NCBI RefSeq assembly: GCF_038050375.1
Contig: NZ_CP150886.1
Span: forward strand, 2,459,318-2,523,317
DNA: 64,000 nt
Reading direction: 5' to 3'
From: Okeanomitos corallinicola TIOX110
GTDB taxonomy: Bacteria > Cyanobacteriota > Cyanobacteriia > Cyanobacteriales > Nostocaceae
The translations under genes were made by a program, and so were the position numbers. The notes under the pieces are model-generated. The model saw only the letters and a list, made by a program, of their open reading frames with translations. It searched no databases and had not been told where the DNA came from. Below are positions 38,724-48,107 of this stretch, piece after piece (within the stretch, counting starts at the first letter, position 1; the number at the start of each line of letters is the position of its first letter).

Positions 38724-40404
38724 TTAGGGGTTGCTGAATAAAGGCAAAAGCCAGATAAATAAAGAGTTTAAGGGTAAGAAAAAAGGAATAAGGTGCAAGG
38801 AAAAGGTGTAAAATAGGTAAAAATCCTTGCATCAAGGTGCATCAAAATGTATCGCAAACAAAAACAACAAGACACGCAAGCGGAAGAATTTGAGTTACCC
38901 TTTGGGGGAAAACTAGCAGCAGATAACCGTTGGGTAATCTTGGCGAAAATAATACCTTGGACAGAATTTTTGTTGCAGAATACGCAGCCATATTTACTGA
39001 AGTTTTAGGCGCACCAGCCAAAACATTTAGAATGGCATTGGGAGCATTAATAATTAAAGAGAAACTAGGAACAAGTGATAGGGAAACAGTAGAACAGATT
39101 AGAGAAAACCCTTATCTGCAATACTTTATAGGAATGTCAGCCTATAGTAATCATTCCCCATTTGACCCATCAATGCTAGTTCATTTTCGAGAAAGAATAG
39201 ATATGAACCTAGTAAACAGATTGAATCAAAAGATAGTCAAACAAGTATTAGAAAGTCAAGAGGAGGAAGAAGTAAAAGCAAAAAAGTCAGAAGTCGAGGA
39301 TTCAAAAAGTGAGGTGAAGAATCGAGGTAAATTAATATTAGATGCTAGTTGTGCGCCAGCAGACATCAGTTATCCCACAGATTTAGGATTATTAAATCAA
39401 GCCAGAAAGCACACAGAAACAATAATAGATATATTATATAACTCTGTAAAAGTAAAAAATAGCAACAAACCAAGAACCTACAGAAAAATAGCCAGAAAAG
39501 AATATTTATTAGTAGCCAGAAAAAAGAAAGTAAAATCCGCTGAAAGAAGAAAAGCTATCAAGAAGCAACTGCAATATATCAAAAGAAACCTAGCCTATAT
39601 TCAACAACTAATGAATGCGGGTGCGTCACTCTTAGAATTGAGCAACAGACAATATAAAATGTTGCTAGTAGTGGCAGAAGTGTATCGTCAACAACTATGG
39701 TTATATGAACATGAGAAACGGAGTATAGAAGACAGGATAGTCAGTTTAAGTCAACCACATATTCGTCCGATAGTACGTGGTAAAGCCGCTAAAAACACGG
39801 AATTTGGGGCAAAGTTCTCAGCTAGTTGCTTTGACGGCTATGTATTTTTAGACCAGATTAGTTGGGATAATTTTAATGAATCAGGAGATTTAAAATCTCA
39901 AGTAGAAGCTTACAAAAATTTTACCGGATATTATCCTGAATCTGTTCATGTAGATAAAATTTATCGGAGTAGGGAGAATCGAGATTGGTGCAAAGAAAGA
40001 GGAATTAGAATTAGTGGACCACCACTGGGTAGACCACCTAAAAATGTCAGCAAAGAAACAAAGAAACAAGCTATTGATGATGAACGGATTCGTAATTCTA
40101 TTGAGGGGAAATTTGGACAAGGTAAACGAAGATTTAGCCTGGGTAGAGTCATGGCTAAATTGCCTCATACTTCTCTAACTTCTATTGCCCTAACTTTTTT
40201 AGTCATGAACCTTTCTACCCTGTTATCAAGGCTTTTTTGGGGATTTTTTTGTCAATTTTTCCAAATTACGTCTTTTTTCCTTTGTTTGATTAGTGAAATT
40301 AATTATTTAGTGAATTTTAGACAACAAAAACTTATCTTTATTTCTGCTTGACTACCCACTCAATTCTCCTCCAAGTTTTTTTCGACTTTTTCAGCAAACC
40401 CTAA
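38724..40404. mobile_element. IS1182-type insertion sequence
   Basis: The ends are imperfect inverted repeats TTAGGGGTTGCTGAATAA (from 38724) and TTTTTCAGCAAACCCTAA (to 40404). A single transposase gene on the plus strand fills the element, which is about 1.68 kb. Confidence 0.8.
38847..40351 (+). pseudogene. IS1182-family transposase with a -1 frameshift at a T5 run
   Basis: The natural start is ATG 38847 (MYRKQKQQDTQAEEFELPFG then WVILAKIIPWTEF). The frame closes soon after, while the remaining 90% (VAEYAAIFTEVLGAPAKTFRMAL onward) continues in the -1 frame. The break is at TTTTT 38967-38971. The large part keeps the expected DDE positions: LILDASCAPADI, VHVDKIYRSRENR and RNSIEGKFGQGKRR. 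Either a base was lost and the gene is dead, or ribosomes slip at the T-run to make the full protein. The C-terminus is intact. Confidence 0.8.
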
Positions 40405-40816
40405 ATATATAAAAAAGTTAGAAAATTTCCCAAAATCTTATAACACTAGCTTTCAGTGTTATAGCTGAAGGGGGGACAAAATCAACTAAAAGACGGATTG
40501 TATAAGGTTTATAGCTCTTAGACCTTGTTAATAATGCTTGTGCTTGAAAATACAAGATATCTATTAATTATCTATTCCTTTACCCTTAGTAGATAGCCAG
40601 ATAAAAATTTGAAAGATTTGATAATGTGATAAGTAACATCAATGTGCAACATAAGAGAGAAGTATAGGTAAATACGATTCAGTTAAAGAAAGCATAAGAG
40701 GCTGAAATTATTGAAAATTCTATACCTATGATGTCTGAAAAACAGTAACTGAACCGTATTTTGGTATAGGTAACAGTCTGTAAATGATGGAAGTTTATTT
40801 AGCCCACTTTATAAAA
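40405..40816. other. Intergenic region with a MITE-like element
   Basis: Apart from the inverted repeat element at 40663-40766, this AT-rich 410 bp shows a GTTATAAGAT/AACACTAGCTTTCAGTGTTA hairpin near 40440 and no gene. Confidence 0.45.
40663..40766. mobile_element. MITE-like element (104 bp) with 23-bp imperfect inverted repeats
   Basis: TATAGGTAAATACGATTCAG (from 40663, continuing TTA) pairs with the complement of the segment at 40744-40766 (TAACTGAACCGTATTTTGGT then ATA) with four mismatches. There is no coding capacity between the arms. Confidence 0.6.
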
Positions 40817-41368
40817 TTATCTTCCAACTCCTAAGTCAGCGTAAATGAAAATTTCCACAGCTAAGACTATTAAAAGGATAAACTCCACAATACACAAAAT
40901 ATTAATAGCTAAAGGCGGCTGTGAGACTAAAAACCAAAAAGCAAGCAATGCAACTATACCAGATAAAACAAAAGTAATCTCATCAACGATTAATTGCTCT
41001 ATCTTGCGTCGAAAACGTCGCTTATCACTTCTATGGGCTATTTCCCAACCAAATATAGATTCTATGTCTGCATTACCAGTTAGTTCTTGAATTTTATTGA
41101 CAAGGGTATAACGAATGTATCTTCCGATGGCTGAGATTTTTTCGTCATTGACCAAATAAGCCCAACCAAGTATAAGACAAACCCAAGGAATAACTAGAAG
41201 TGCGTAGTTGTTGTTTTTACCAGATAGGGCAAAAGAGAGAATGCCACCAAATACACCCAGCGTTACATACAGCATATTATCGCGAAAACCAATTCGTTGC
41301 GCTTGTTCTTCCTTTAGTTTTTCGTATTCGTGAAGGTATACTTCAAGGATTTGTTGCTTATCGCTCAT
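40817..41368 (-). CDS. Four-TM membrane protein beside the NLR-like island
   Basis: This 183-residue protein has an N-terminal amphipathic/coiled region (LEVYLHEYEKLKEEQAQRIGFRDNM). TM pairs follow at about 32-50/56-72 (YVTLGVFGGILSFAL, ALLVIPWVCLILGWAYL) and 133-150/155-178 (FVLSGIVALLAFWFLV, ILCIVEFILLIVLAVEIFIY), with a basic cytoplasmic loop between. I do not recognise a named family. Compact membrane proteins of this build are common effectors in bacterial conflict systems, where they breach the membrane when triggered. It is divergent from the pseudo-PNP/PIN gene with a 367-bp gap. Its link to the island is by position only. Confidence 0.7.
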   Translation of the reverse strand: MSDKQQILEVYLHEYEKLKEEQAQRIGFRDNMLYVTLGVFGGILSFALSGKNNNYALLVIPWVCLILGWAYLVNDEKISAIGRYIRYTLVNKIQELTGNADIESIFGWEIAHRSDKRRFRRKIEQLIVDEITFVLSGIVALLAFWFLVSQPPLAINILCIVEFILLIVLAVEIFIYADLGVGR

Positions 41369-41735
41369 AACTTAACTAGTATCTAAGTTTAGCGTTAAAT
41401 ATAACACTTAACAGTACGCGCTATTTACATCTGCGCGATCGCCTAACAATAGTTTAATCCTTGAGAACCGAAAAAGTCGAAAAACCTCAAATAACGAAAT
41501 ATAGATACTGCTAAGTCAATTTATGCGAAATCTTTGCAAAATCGCTCGTTCCATCTGAGACCCCAGGGATGGGTATGCCTAGCGAAGTAAAGAATTTAAA
41601 AGCACGGTATATCTGGTTCAGCAGTTCTTTTATCTTTGATGATACCTGGTTTGCCCAGAAAGCTTAATCTAATCCGGCAAATTTATACTAATTTGCTAAA
41701 ATAAGCTGATGTTAATAATATAAGAGTATTGGTAA

Positions 41736-44700
41736 ATGCCTCGTGTAGTTATTCTTACCGCTCATTCTATAGATTACCAAGTTGTCTGCTCTCATTTAAG
41801 TAACTGTGAGGAAGAAATACACCCCGAAGGCACTGTTTATGAGTTTGGGCAATTTTCTGTAGCTGGGCAAATATGGGAAGTGGCAATCGCTGAAATTGAT
41901 AACAATAACGGTAGTGCAGCTTCACAGACAGAACGGGCGATTCGGCACTTTCAGCCACAAGTTATTATTTTACTCAGTCCTGCCACTGGTATTAAGGATG
42001 TTAAGGCTGGTGATGTAGTAGTTGCTACAAAAATTTATAGTTATGAGTCCGGTAAAGCAGAGAATAAATTTTTACCACGCCCAGAAGTAGCAAAACCATG
42101 CTATAGCCTTAAAGAAAGAGCTAAATCAGTAAAGCGAAAATCCTATTGGCTAAATCGGATACTGGATAAAACATTAAATATACGTTCTGATGTTTTTCTA
42201 GCAGCAATCGCATCTGGAAATAAGGAAGTTGGTGATCAACGAGCAACACTTATAAAATTTTTACACTCTAATTATAACGATGCTGTAGCAGTTGAAAACG
42301 TTGCATTTGGTTTTCTTGAAACTGCTTATGCTAATAAATGTGTTGCTGCGTTAACAGTGCATGGTATCTCTAGAACAATTGATATTATTCATGAAGATAA
42401 TTTAGTCAATTTTAGAAATGTGGCCGCACAAAATGCGAGTGCATTCATTTTTGAAATTCTAGCAAAATTTGAAATAAATAACACAGAAACAATTGAACGT
42501 CATCAGGGAGTTTTAATACCAAGTATTAGTCGTGAACAACTGATTGCTGAGATAGGTCAAAAATTTGATTTAGCTTCTTCAAATAATACAGATGAGTATC
42601 ATACTCAAATTGAGTATGCAAGAAAGTTGATTAATGAAGGCAACCTTCAGCAAGCGGTTAACTATCTAAATGAGTTAAAAGGAAAGCTATGGTACAAGTC
42701 AGATAAAATATTTAAATACCGCCTACTGGCTAATTTGGGAATGGCGCAATTAGGACTAGATGAAATTAGCGAAGCGGCGAAATGTTTCTTGGAAGCTAAA
42801 CAGTATAACCCAGAAGATGATAAAGCCTTAGCATTAGCAGCTATGGGCTATGTTTTCCAGCAAGATTACAATAACGCTGAAAATCTAATTAATCAAGCAA
42901 TACAGAAAAATCCAGCAAATGAACTAGCATATTCTCTGCGTATTCGGATTACTCCTGTTAGAGAATCCATTGATGCGATTATAGAACAGATACCTCCTGC
43001 ATACCGCGACAGTCTCGATGTTTTAGTAGCACTGGGAGATGCTGCTGAGAGACGTAATTTAGATGAAGAAGCAGAAAAGTGGTGGCAATTAGCACTGAAC
43101 AAAGACAATAGTAACAATCTTAATATTGTCAAAGTTGCCCTGGGAGCCAGCTTAACAAAAGGTGTAATTCAAAAATTCCCACTTGCCTTTGCTGGACAAT
43201 TAAGTGAAACTGAGAAGCAAAATCTAGAACGATCAGTCAACTTATTTACTGAGGTTCTGGGAGGACAATATGTAAATCCAAATAACCTCTCTCGTTTAGA
43301 ATTTGATACTTTAACCAATCGTTCTGGTGCTTTGAGATTACTTAAAAAATATGATGATGCAGTTCGTGATATTCAAATAGCACTCCAAAAAGAACCTAAC
43401 AACATTTATTGTATCAAACAAAGAGCTTTACTGGCACATGAGCAGGGAAATGATGAAGTAGCTTACAATTATTTAAAATCTATTCTAGATTGCCCTGATT
43501 TCCCAGAAATACCTCTCTTAGCTGCTGAATTATTAATAGGAATGAAGCGTTGGAATGAAGCCAAAAATATTGTTAATCAGTTTATAGCTAGAGATAATGT
43601 TCCTAGCAATCTTAAAAAAGATGCTAAACATCTCAAATTTGATTTATTGATGTTGAATGGAGATAATGAAAATGCAAAAATTGTGCTTGAAGAGTTGATT
43701 AATGAAGCTCCAGACAGTGTAATCACAATCTCTCAGCAAATTCGGTTCTATAAGCATATAGGTTCAGAAAAAGAAATTCCATCCTTAATCGAGCAGGCAA
43801 AAGCCGGACTCCTTTCCCATAATTTTCTTCCCTATCAACTTGTATTTGCAGAGCAGCTATATTCATGGCAATATTATCGAGATGCTGCTGAAATATACGA
43901 GCAGTTTGTTGATAAAACATTAAACAATAAATTAACGGATAAATTACTGTATTCTTACTACTATTCTGGTAACTATAAAACTGCTCTGGACATTTGCGAA
44001 CAACTCCTCAACAAATATGGTTCCTTAGAGTCTGTCTCTGAGATAGCTGCCTATATTTATGACAATATTGGTGATACAAACAATGTTATCCGAGTCTGCA
44101 AAGCATACCTCGAAATTTTTCCCAGTGATACAGTAATGCAATTGCGATTAGCAGTTGCTAATTATGACAAACGTAATTACGATGAACTAGACGATTTTAT
44201 AGATTCAAAACCGAGTATTGAAACTTTGAATCTGGTAGGATGTAAAATACTTGCAAAGTTGCTCAAAGTTAGAAATAAAATAGATTACTTCTTGGAAGTG
44301 ATTTATGAAATGAGACGACACTTCTACGATAATGGACAAGTCCATGCTTTCTATGAAATATCTTATATGGAGGGGAGAAAAATTCAACCCAACGCAAAGG
44401 AATTTACTAAAGTAGAAGATGGGTGTGGAGTTCTTTTAGGAAAAGAATCTGGTAGTGAGGAATGGTTTATAATTGAAGACCGAGAAGAGGCTAGTTTTGC
44501 TCGTAAAGAAATTAATTCTAAACATCCACTTTATCAATCTCTAATTGATAAAACTTTTGGGGATGAAGTAGTTATAGCAGAAGATAACTTTGGCTTTGGG
44601 CGAAGCACTCGCAAAGTTTTAGCTATAGTAGATAAATATTTTGCAGCAGGTAAGCAAAGCTTTGATTTATTGAATAATTTCCCAAATATCAAAGGATTCT

Positions 44701-45887
44701 ATACTTTTAGCGTTCCTATGAATGGAGATGAAATATCCTCAGAATGGATACAACAATTGATAGAGATGCTGCAAGATAGGGAGAATAATTTTAATCGTTT
44801 ATACCAAGGTTATCAGGAGAAAAAAATTCCTTTTGGCTCATTCGCAGTTGCTTTAAATCGTTCTCCACTGCAACTCTGGTATGGGCTAATTTTCAGAAAT
44901 GATACTTACATCCATACTTGGTCAAATTTCCAATACGAAAAATTTGAAACCTCTTTATCTATCATCCAAAAAGGAGGTTTAGTAGTAATTGATCCCATTT
45001 CTCTAATGACTTTATATCAATTAAATGTAGCAAAAGATGTAGTAGCAGTTTTAGGAAAATTTGGGATTGCTCAATCCGCAGTCAATTTATTTCAAGGAAT
45101 GCTTGAAGATGCACAAGGTTTTAATAGAGAAGGTTTTTTAAATTTAGGAATTCAGCAGGGACAACCTACAAGAGAGGAAATTAAGCCAGAACAAGTTGAT
45201 GAAGCTAAGAATTATTTTCAGCAAATTCTTGATTGGGTATATAACAATTGTTTAGTTCTTCCTTGTCGGACAGCATTAGATATCAATAGAGATGAGCGAA
45301 AGAAGCTAAATGAAGTCATTGGATTAGCATTTGTTGATACTGTGTTAATTGCAGAAGAAGCGGGGAAAATATTATACTCTGATGACCAATGGTTGCGTTG
45401 GTATGCACAGTCTAAAGGAGTCCAGGGTGTTTGGACACAGGTTGTACTAAATTACTGTTTACTACAGCAAAATAGTAATGAGGTACTTTACCGTAAAACA
45501 ACTATAAAATTAGCGAGTTGGGGATACCATTACACAATTGTCGATGCTGAAACTTTGATGGAAGGAGCTAGACTAGCTAATTGGAAAGTAGAGCCAACTT
45601 ACACTTCCGTTGTCAAGGTTCTTGCAGATAAGCAAACTTCAGCAGAATACATGACAGCCGTTGCTGCTGAGTTCCTATATAAACTATACAGTGAAACAAT
45701 TATTCCTGAGATTAGGGATTCATTAATCATTCATTTGCTGAATGCTGTCACAACTGGCCGTTCCCAAACACTTACCATTCAACAACTGATTTACCAACTT
45801 AACCTAATAATTCAGAGCAAGCCTATTATACTACCTACATTTCAGCATGAGATTTCGCAGATAATAAAAATCTGGCAAGACATTTAG
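41736..45887 (+). CDS. Degenerate PNP - TPR - GreA/B-C-like - PIN-like fusion protein
   Basis: This is a 1383-residue protein. Residues 1-245 form a nucleoside-phosphorylase (MTAN-like) fold, closely alignable with the next gene's N-terminus but with active-site losses: the VEMEG motif reads VENVA (189) and the RGISD aspartate is Arg213. TPR-like helical pairs span about 270-880. Residues 895-965 (SKHPLYQSLIDKTFGDEVVI) resemble the GreA/GreB C-terminal domain. Residues about 1075-1250 look like a PIN nuclease, with Asp1086 (GLVVIDPISL), Glu1207 and Asp1216/1217 (ILYSDDQWLRWYA). The likely role is a TPR-gated RNase effector with a dead PNP as regulatory or docking domain (inference). No TM or signal peptide. 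Confidence 0.8.
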   Translation: MPRVVILTAHSIDYQVVCSHLSNCEEEIHPEGTVYEFGQFSVAGQIWEVAIAEIDNNNGSAASQTERAIRHFQPQVIILLSPATGIKDVKAGDVVVATKIYSYESGKAENKFLPRPEVAKPCYSLKERAKSVKRKSYWLNRILDKTLNIRSDVFLAAIASGNKEVGDQRATLIKFLHSNYNDAVAVENVAFGFLETAYANKCVAALTVHGISRTIDIIHEDNLVNFRNVAAQNASAFIFEILAKFEINNTETIERHQGVLIPSISREQLIAEIGQKFDLASSNNTDEYHTQIEYARKLINEGNLQQAVNYLNELKGKLWYKSDKIFKYRLLANLGMAQLGLDEISEAAKCFLEAKQYNPEDDKALALAAMGYVFQQDYNNAENLINQAIQKNPANELAYSLRIRITPVRESIDAIIEQIPPAYRDSLDVLVALGDAAERRNLDEEAEKWWQLALNKDNSNNLNIVKVALGASLTKGVIQKFPLAFAGQLSETEKQNLERSVNLFTEVLGGQYVNPNNLSRLEFDTLTNRSGALRLLKKYDDAVRDIQIALQKEPNNIYCIKQRALLAHEQGNDEVAYNYLKSILDCPDFPEIPLLAAELLIGMKRWNEAKNIVNQFIARDNVPSNLKKDAKHLKFDLLMLNGDNENAKIVLEELINEAPDSVITISQQIRFYKHIGSEKEIPSLIEQAKAGLLSHNFLPYQLVFAEQLYSWQYYRDAAEIYEQFVDKTLNNKLTDKLLYSYYYSGNYKTALDICEQLLNKYGSLESVSEIAAYIYDNIGDTNNVIRVCKAYLEIFPSDTVMQLRLAVANYDKRNYDELDDFIDSKPSIETLNLVGCKILAKLLKVRNKIDYFLEVIYEMRRHFYDNGQVHAFYEISYMEGRKIQPNAKEFTKVEDGCGVLLGKESGSEEWFIIEDREEASFARKEINSKHPLYQSLIDKTFGDEVVIAEDNFGFGRSTRKVLAIVDKYFAAGKQSFDLLNNFPNIKGFYTFSVPMNGDEISSEWIQQLIEMLQDRENNFNRLYQGYQEKKIPFGSFAVALNRSPLQLWYGLIFRNDTYIHTWSNFQYEKFETSLSIIQKGGLVVIDPISLMTLYQLNVAKDVVAVLGKFGIAQSAVNLFQGMLEDAQGFNREGFLNLGIQQGQPTREEIKPEQVDEAKNYFQQILDWVYNNCLVLPCRTALDINRDERKKLNEVIGLAFVDTVLIAEEAGKILYSDDQWLRWYAQSKGVQGVWTQVVLNYCLLQQNSNEVLYRKTTIKLASWGYHYTIVDAETLMEGARLANWKVEPTYTSVVKVLADKQTSAEYMTAVAAEFLYKLYSETIIPEIRDSLIIHLLNAVTTGRSQTLTIQQLIYQLNLIIQSKPIILPTFQHEISQIIKIWQDI

Positions 45888-46130
45888 CCGATTATTACTT
45901 AATAAATAACGGCTTGTATCTGAAAAATACAGTAAGAATAACTGTATTAAATATGCTAGTTGTGGCACAAGGAAAGTGATCATAGTAGCTGACTTGCTGC
46001 GATCGCTCTAAGTACAGGTTTCCATGTGGTATAAAAATCTCATCAACTAGCTAAAGATAGATATAAGTTGGCAAATTCGTACAAAATATTCACAATAGAA
46101 AAATAGCTGGTTAAAAACGAGATTATACTT
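45888..46130. promoter_or_regulatory. Gap before the PNP-STAND/TPR gene row
   Basis: This 243-bp AT-rich stretch is the only sizeable gap between the two PNP genes, so it probably holds the promoter of the gene row that ends at 58018. A GCGATCGC site lies near 46000. No clear terminator or operator was identified. Confidence 0.4.
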
Positions 46131-48107
46131 ATGGTCACCCCTTGCGCGGTTATACTTACTGCTATTCCTTTAGAATATATGGCTGTTCGCGCCCACCTCA
46201 CCGACCTCCAGGAAGAGATGCACCCCCAAGGAACAATTTATGAGCGCGGCAAATTTATCACCAATGATAAAACCTGGGAAGTCGGGATTGTTGAGGTTGG
46301 TGCTGGTAATGCGGGAGCAGCGTTGGAAGCAGAAAGGGCGATCGCCCACTTCACTCCCAGTGTCATCCTCTTTGTAGGAGTTGCCGGAGGCATTAAAGAT
46401 GTAACTCTTGGCGATGTAGTAGCTGCAACAAAGGTATATGGTTATGAATCTGGTAAGGCAAAACAGAAATTTCAACCCAGGCCAGAGGTGGGGTTATCTA
46501 CATACAACTTAATACAACGAGCTAGGGCTGAAGCAAAGAAAACAGATTGGCTGCAAAGATTTAACTTAGGTACAAATAACGCTCCCCGTGTTGTTGTAGC
46601 ACCCATTGCCGCAGGAGAAAAAGTGGTTGCCTCAAGCAAATCTAGCATTTTTAAATTTCTCCAGTCGAATTACGGTGATGCCGTAGCTGTGGAGATGGAA
46701 GGGGGAGGTTTACTGCAAGCGGCTTATGCAAACCAGCAAGTATCGGCACTTGTTATCCGAGGAATTTCTGACTTGATTGATGGTAAGAGTGAAGCGGATG
46801 CGAGTGGCTCTCAGGAAATTGCTGCTCGCAATGCCAGTGCGTTTGCTTTTGAAGTTTTGGCGAAGCTGGAAGTAAACGAGGTTAATAATACAAATTCCAG
46901 CGGTAAAGATTCTACTGAGCCTATTTCTCCCAACTTTTTTGCTTACAATGATGCTTGGGTTGGGCGAGAAAATTTAATTAAGGAATTGAAAGAGAAGATT
47001 ACAGGTTCATGTCGCTTATTGATTTTAGTGGGAATTACAGGAATAGGAAAAACTGCTTTAGGAGAAAAGTTAGCTGATGAATTAAAAGATTGGTTTGCAG
47101 ATTGGAATTATTATCTCCAAGAGAATTTTGATCATGAGGAACAAACTTCTGATTTTGGTAGTGTGGCAGCGAGATTATTAGAAAAAAGTGGTGAAGTAGT
47201 TACCCCTGATGATCGGAAAGATACTCAGAGGTTAATGTATCGTTTAGTGAGATATTTACAGGAAAATCGTTATTTAATTCAGATTGATTCTTTAGAAAAT
47301 ATTTTACAAGGAAATGAAGAAGAAGGATGGAGTGATTTTAAAGATGAATGGTGGGTAAAGTTTTTTAAAACTTGGCTAAATTCTGATACTTGTGAAAGTT
47401 GTATTGTTTTAACTTCACAGGATTTACCAGTACAAATTCCGACTGTAGGTACTCGTTCTCAAAATTTCTGGTATTGTCAACCTTTAAGTGGTTTGGAAGA
47501 AAAAGAGCAGTTAGTTTTATTTGATAAAACAGGATTAGATATTAGTGAAGAAACAGAAGGTAAACATTATTTAGAACGTATTGGACGAGCTTATGAAGGT
47601 CATCCTTTAGCTTTACGGGTGATAGCTGGTGAAATAGTTAATCATCCTTTTAATGGCAATATTTTAGGATATTGGAATAAGTATGGAAAAGAAGTAGAGG
47701 AAGTGGAAAAAGCGATTGAAGAAGCAAAAACTAAGGGTATAACTGCATCAGCAGATGATCAGTTTAATTTACATAAATATACTCAAAATTTACGCACAAA
47801 TGTAAAAGTTAGGCTAGAGAAAACATTTGACCGTTTAGAAGAAGGTGTTTATAATGCTTATTTATTATTATGTTACGCTTCAGTTTATCGTTGTGAAGTA
47901 CCAGAAAATTTTTGGTTAGCACATTTAGAAGAAGATGAGGATGTTGATGAAGATGGGCAACAAATAGCTTTAGGTGCTTTAAAAGAGCGTTACTTAGTTG
48001 AGGAAAGAGTTGATGAAAATAATCAATATTTAGTTAGACAGCATAATATGATCAGAGGAGTATCTTTAGAATGTTTAAGAGGTTTGGATGACGAAAAAGA
48101 TGATTGA
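46131..48107 (+). CDS. PNP - NB-ARC STAND ATPase (NLR-like core without repeats)
   Basis: This is a 658-residue protein. Residues 1-245 are a nucleoside-phosphorylase/MTAN domain with key positions intact: Glu15 (IPLEYMAV), GVAGG (83-87), VEMEG (187-191) and RGISD (Asp214). Residues about 270-520 are an NB-ARC ATPase with Walker A GITGIGKT (301-308), Walker B-like YLIQIDSLEN (Asp386), sensor-like IVLTSQDLP and GHPLALRVIAGE. Winged-helix text follows (YNAYLLLCYASVYRCEVP). The protein ends there, without the C-terminal sensor repeats usual in STAND proteins. TPR proteins are encoded by the following overlapping genes, so sensor and ATPase appear to be split. The PNP could hydrolyse nucleosides or NAD-like molecules once the ATPase oligomerises. 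Confidence 0.88.
   Translation: MVTPCAVILTAIPLEYMAVRAHLTDLQEEMHPQGTIYERGKFITNDKTWEVGIVEVGAGNAGAALEAERAIAHFTPSVILFVGVAGGIKDVTLGDVVAATKVYGYESGKAKQKFQPRPEVGLSTYNLIQRARAEAKKTDWLQRFNLGTNNAPRVVVAPIAAGEKVVASSKSSIFKFLQSNYGDAVAVEMEGGGLLQAAYANQQVSALVIRGISDLIDGKSEADASGSQEIAARNASAFAFEVLAKLEVNEVNNTNSSGKDSTEPISPNFFAYNDAWVGRENLIKELKEKITGSCRLLILVGITGIGKTALGEKLADELKDWFADWNYYLQENFDHEEQTSDFGSVAARLLEKSGEVVTPDDRKDTQRLMYRLVRYLQENRYLIQIDSLENILQGNEEEGWSDFKDEWWVKFFKTWLNSDTCESCIVLTSQDLPVQIPTVGTRSQNFWYCQPLSGLEEKEQLVLFDKTGLDISEETEGKHYLERIGRAYEGHPLALRVIAGEIVNHPFNGNILGYWNKYGKEVEEVEKAIEEAKTKGITASADDQFNLHKYTQNLRTNVKVRLEKTFDRLEEGVYNAYLLLCYASVYRCEVPENFWLAHLEEDEDVDEDGQQIALGALKERYLVEERVDENNQYLVRQHNMIRGVSLECLRGLDDEKDD

Noticed and set aside
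38569-38835. 88-codon minus-strand frame as a full gene
   Set aside because: Its first half is IS1182-end sequence. Only the part up to the IS boundary can be old coding sequence.
32172-41735. cas genes near the CRISPR array
   Set aside because: All frames in this interval were read. None resembles Cas1, Cas2, Cas6 or an effector subunit.
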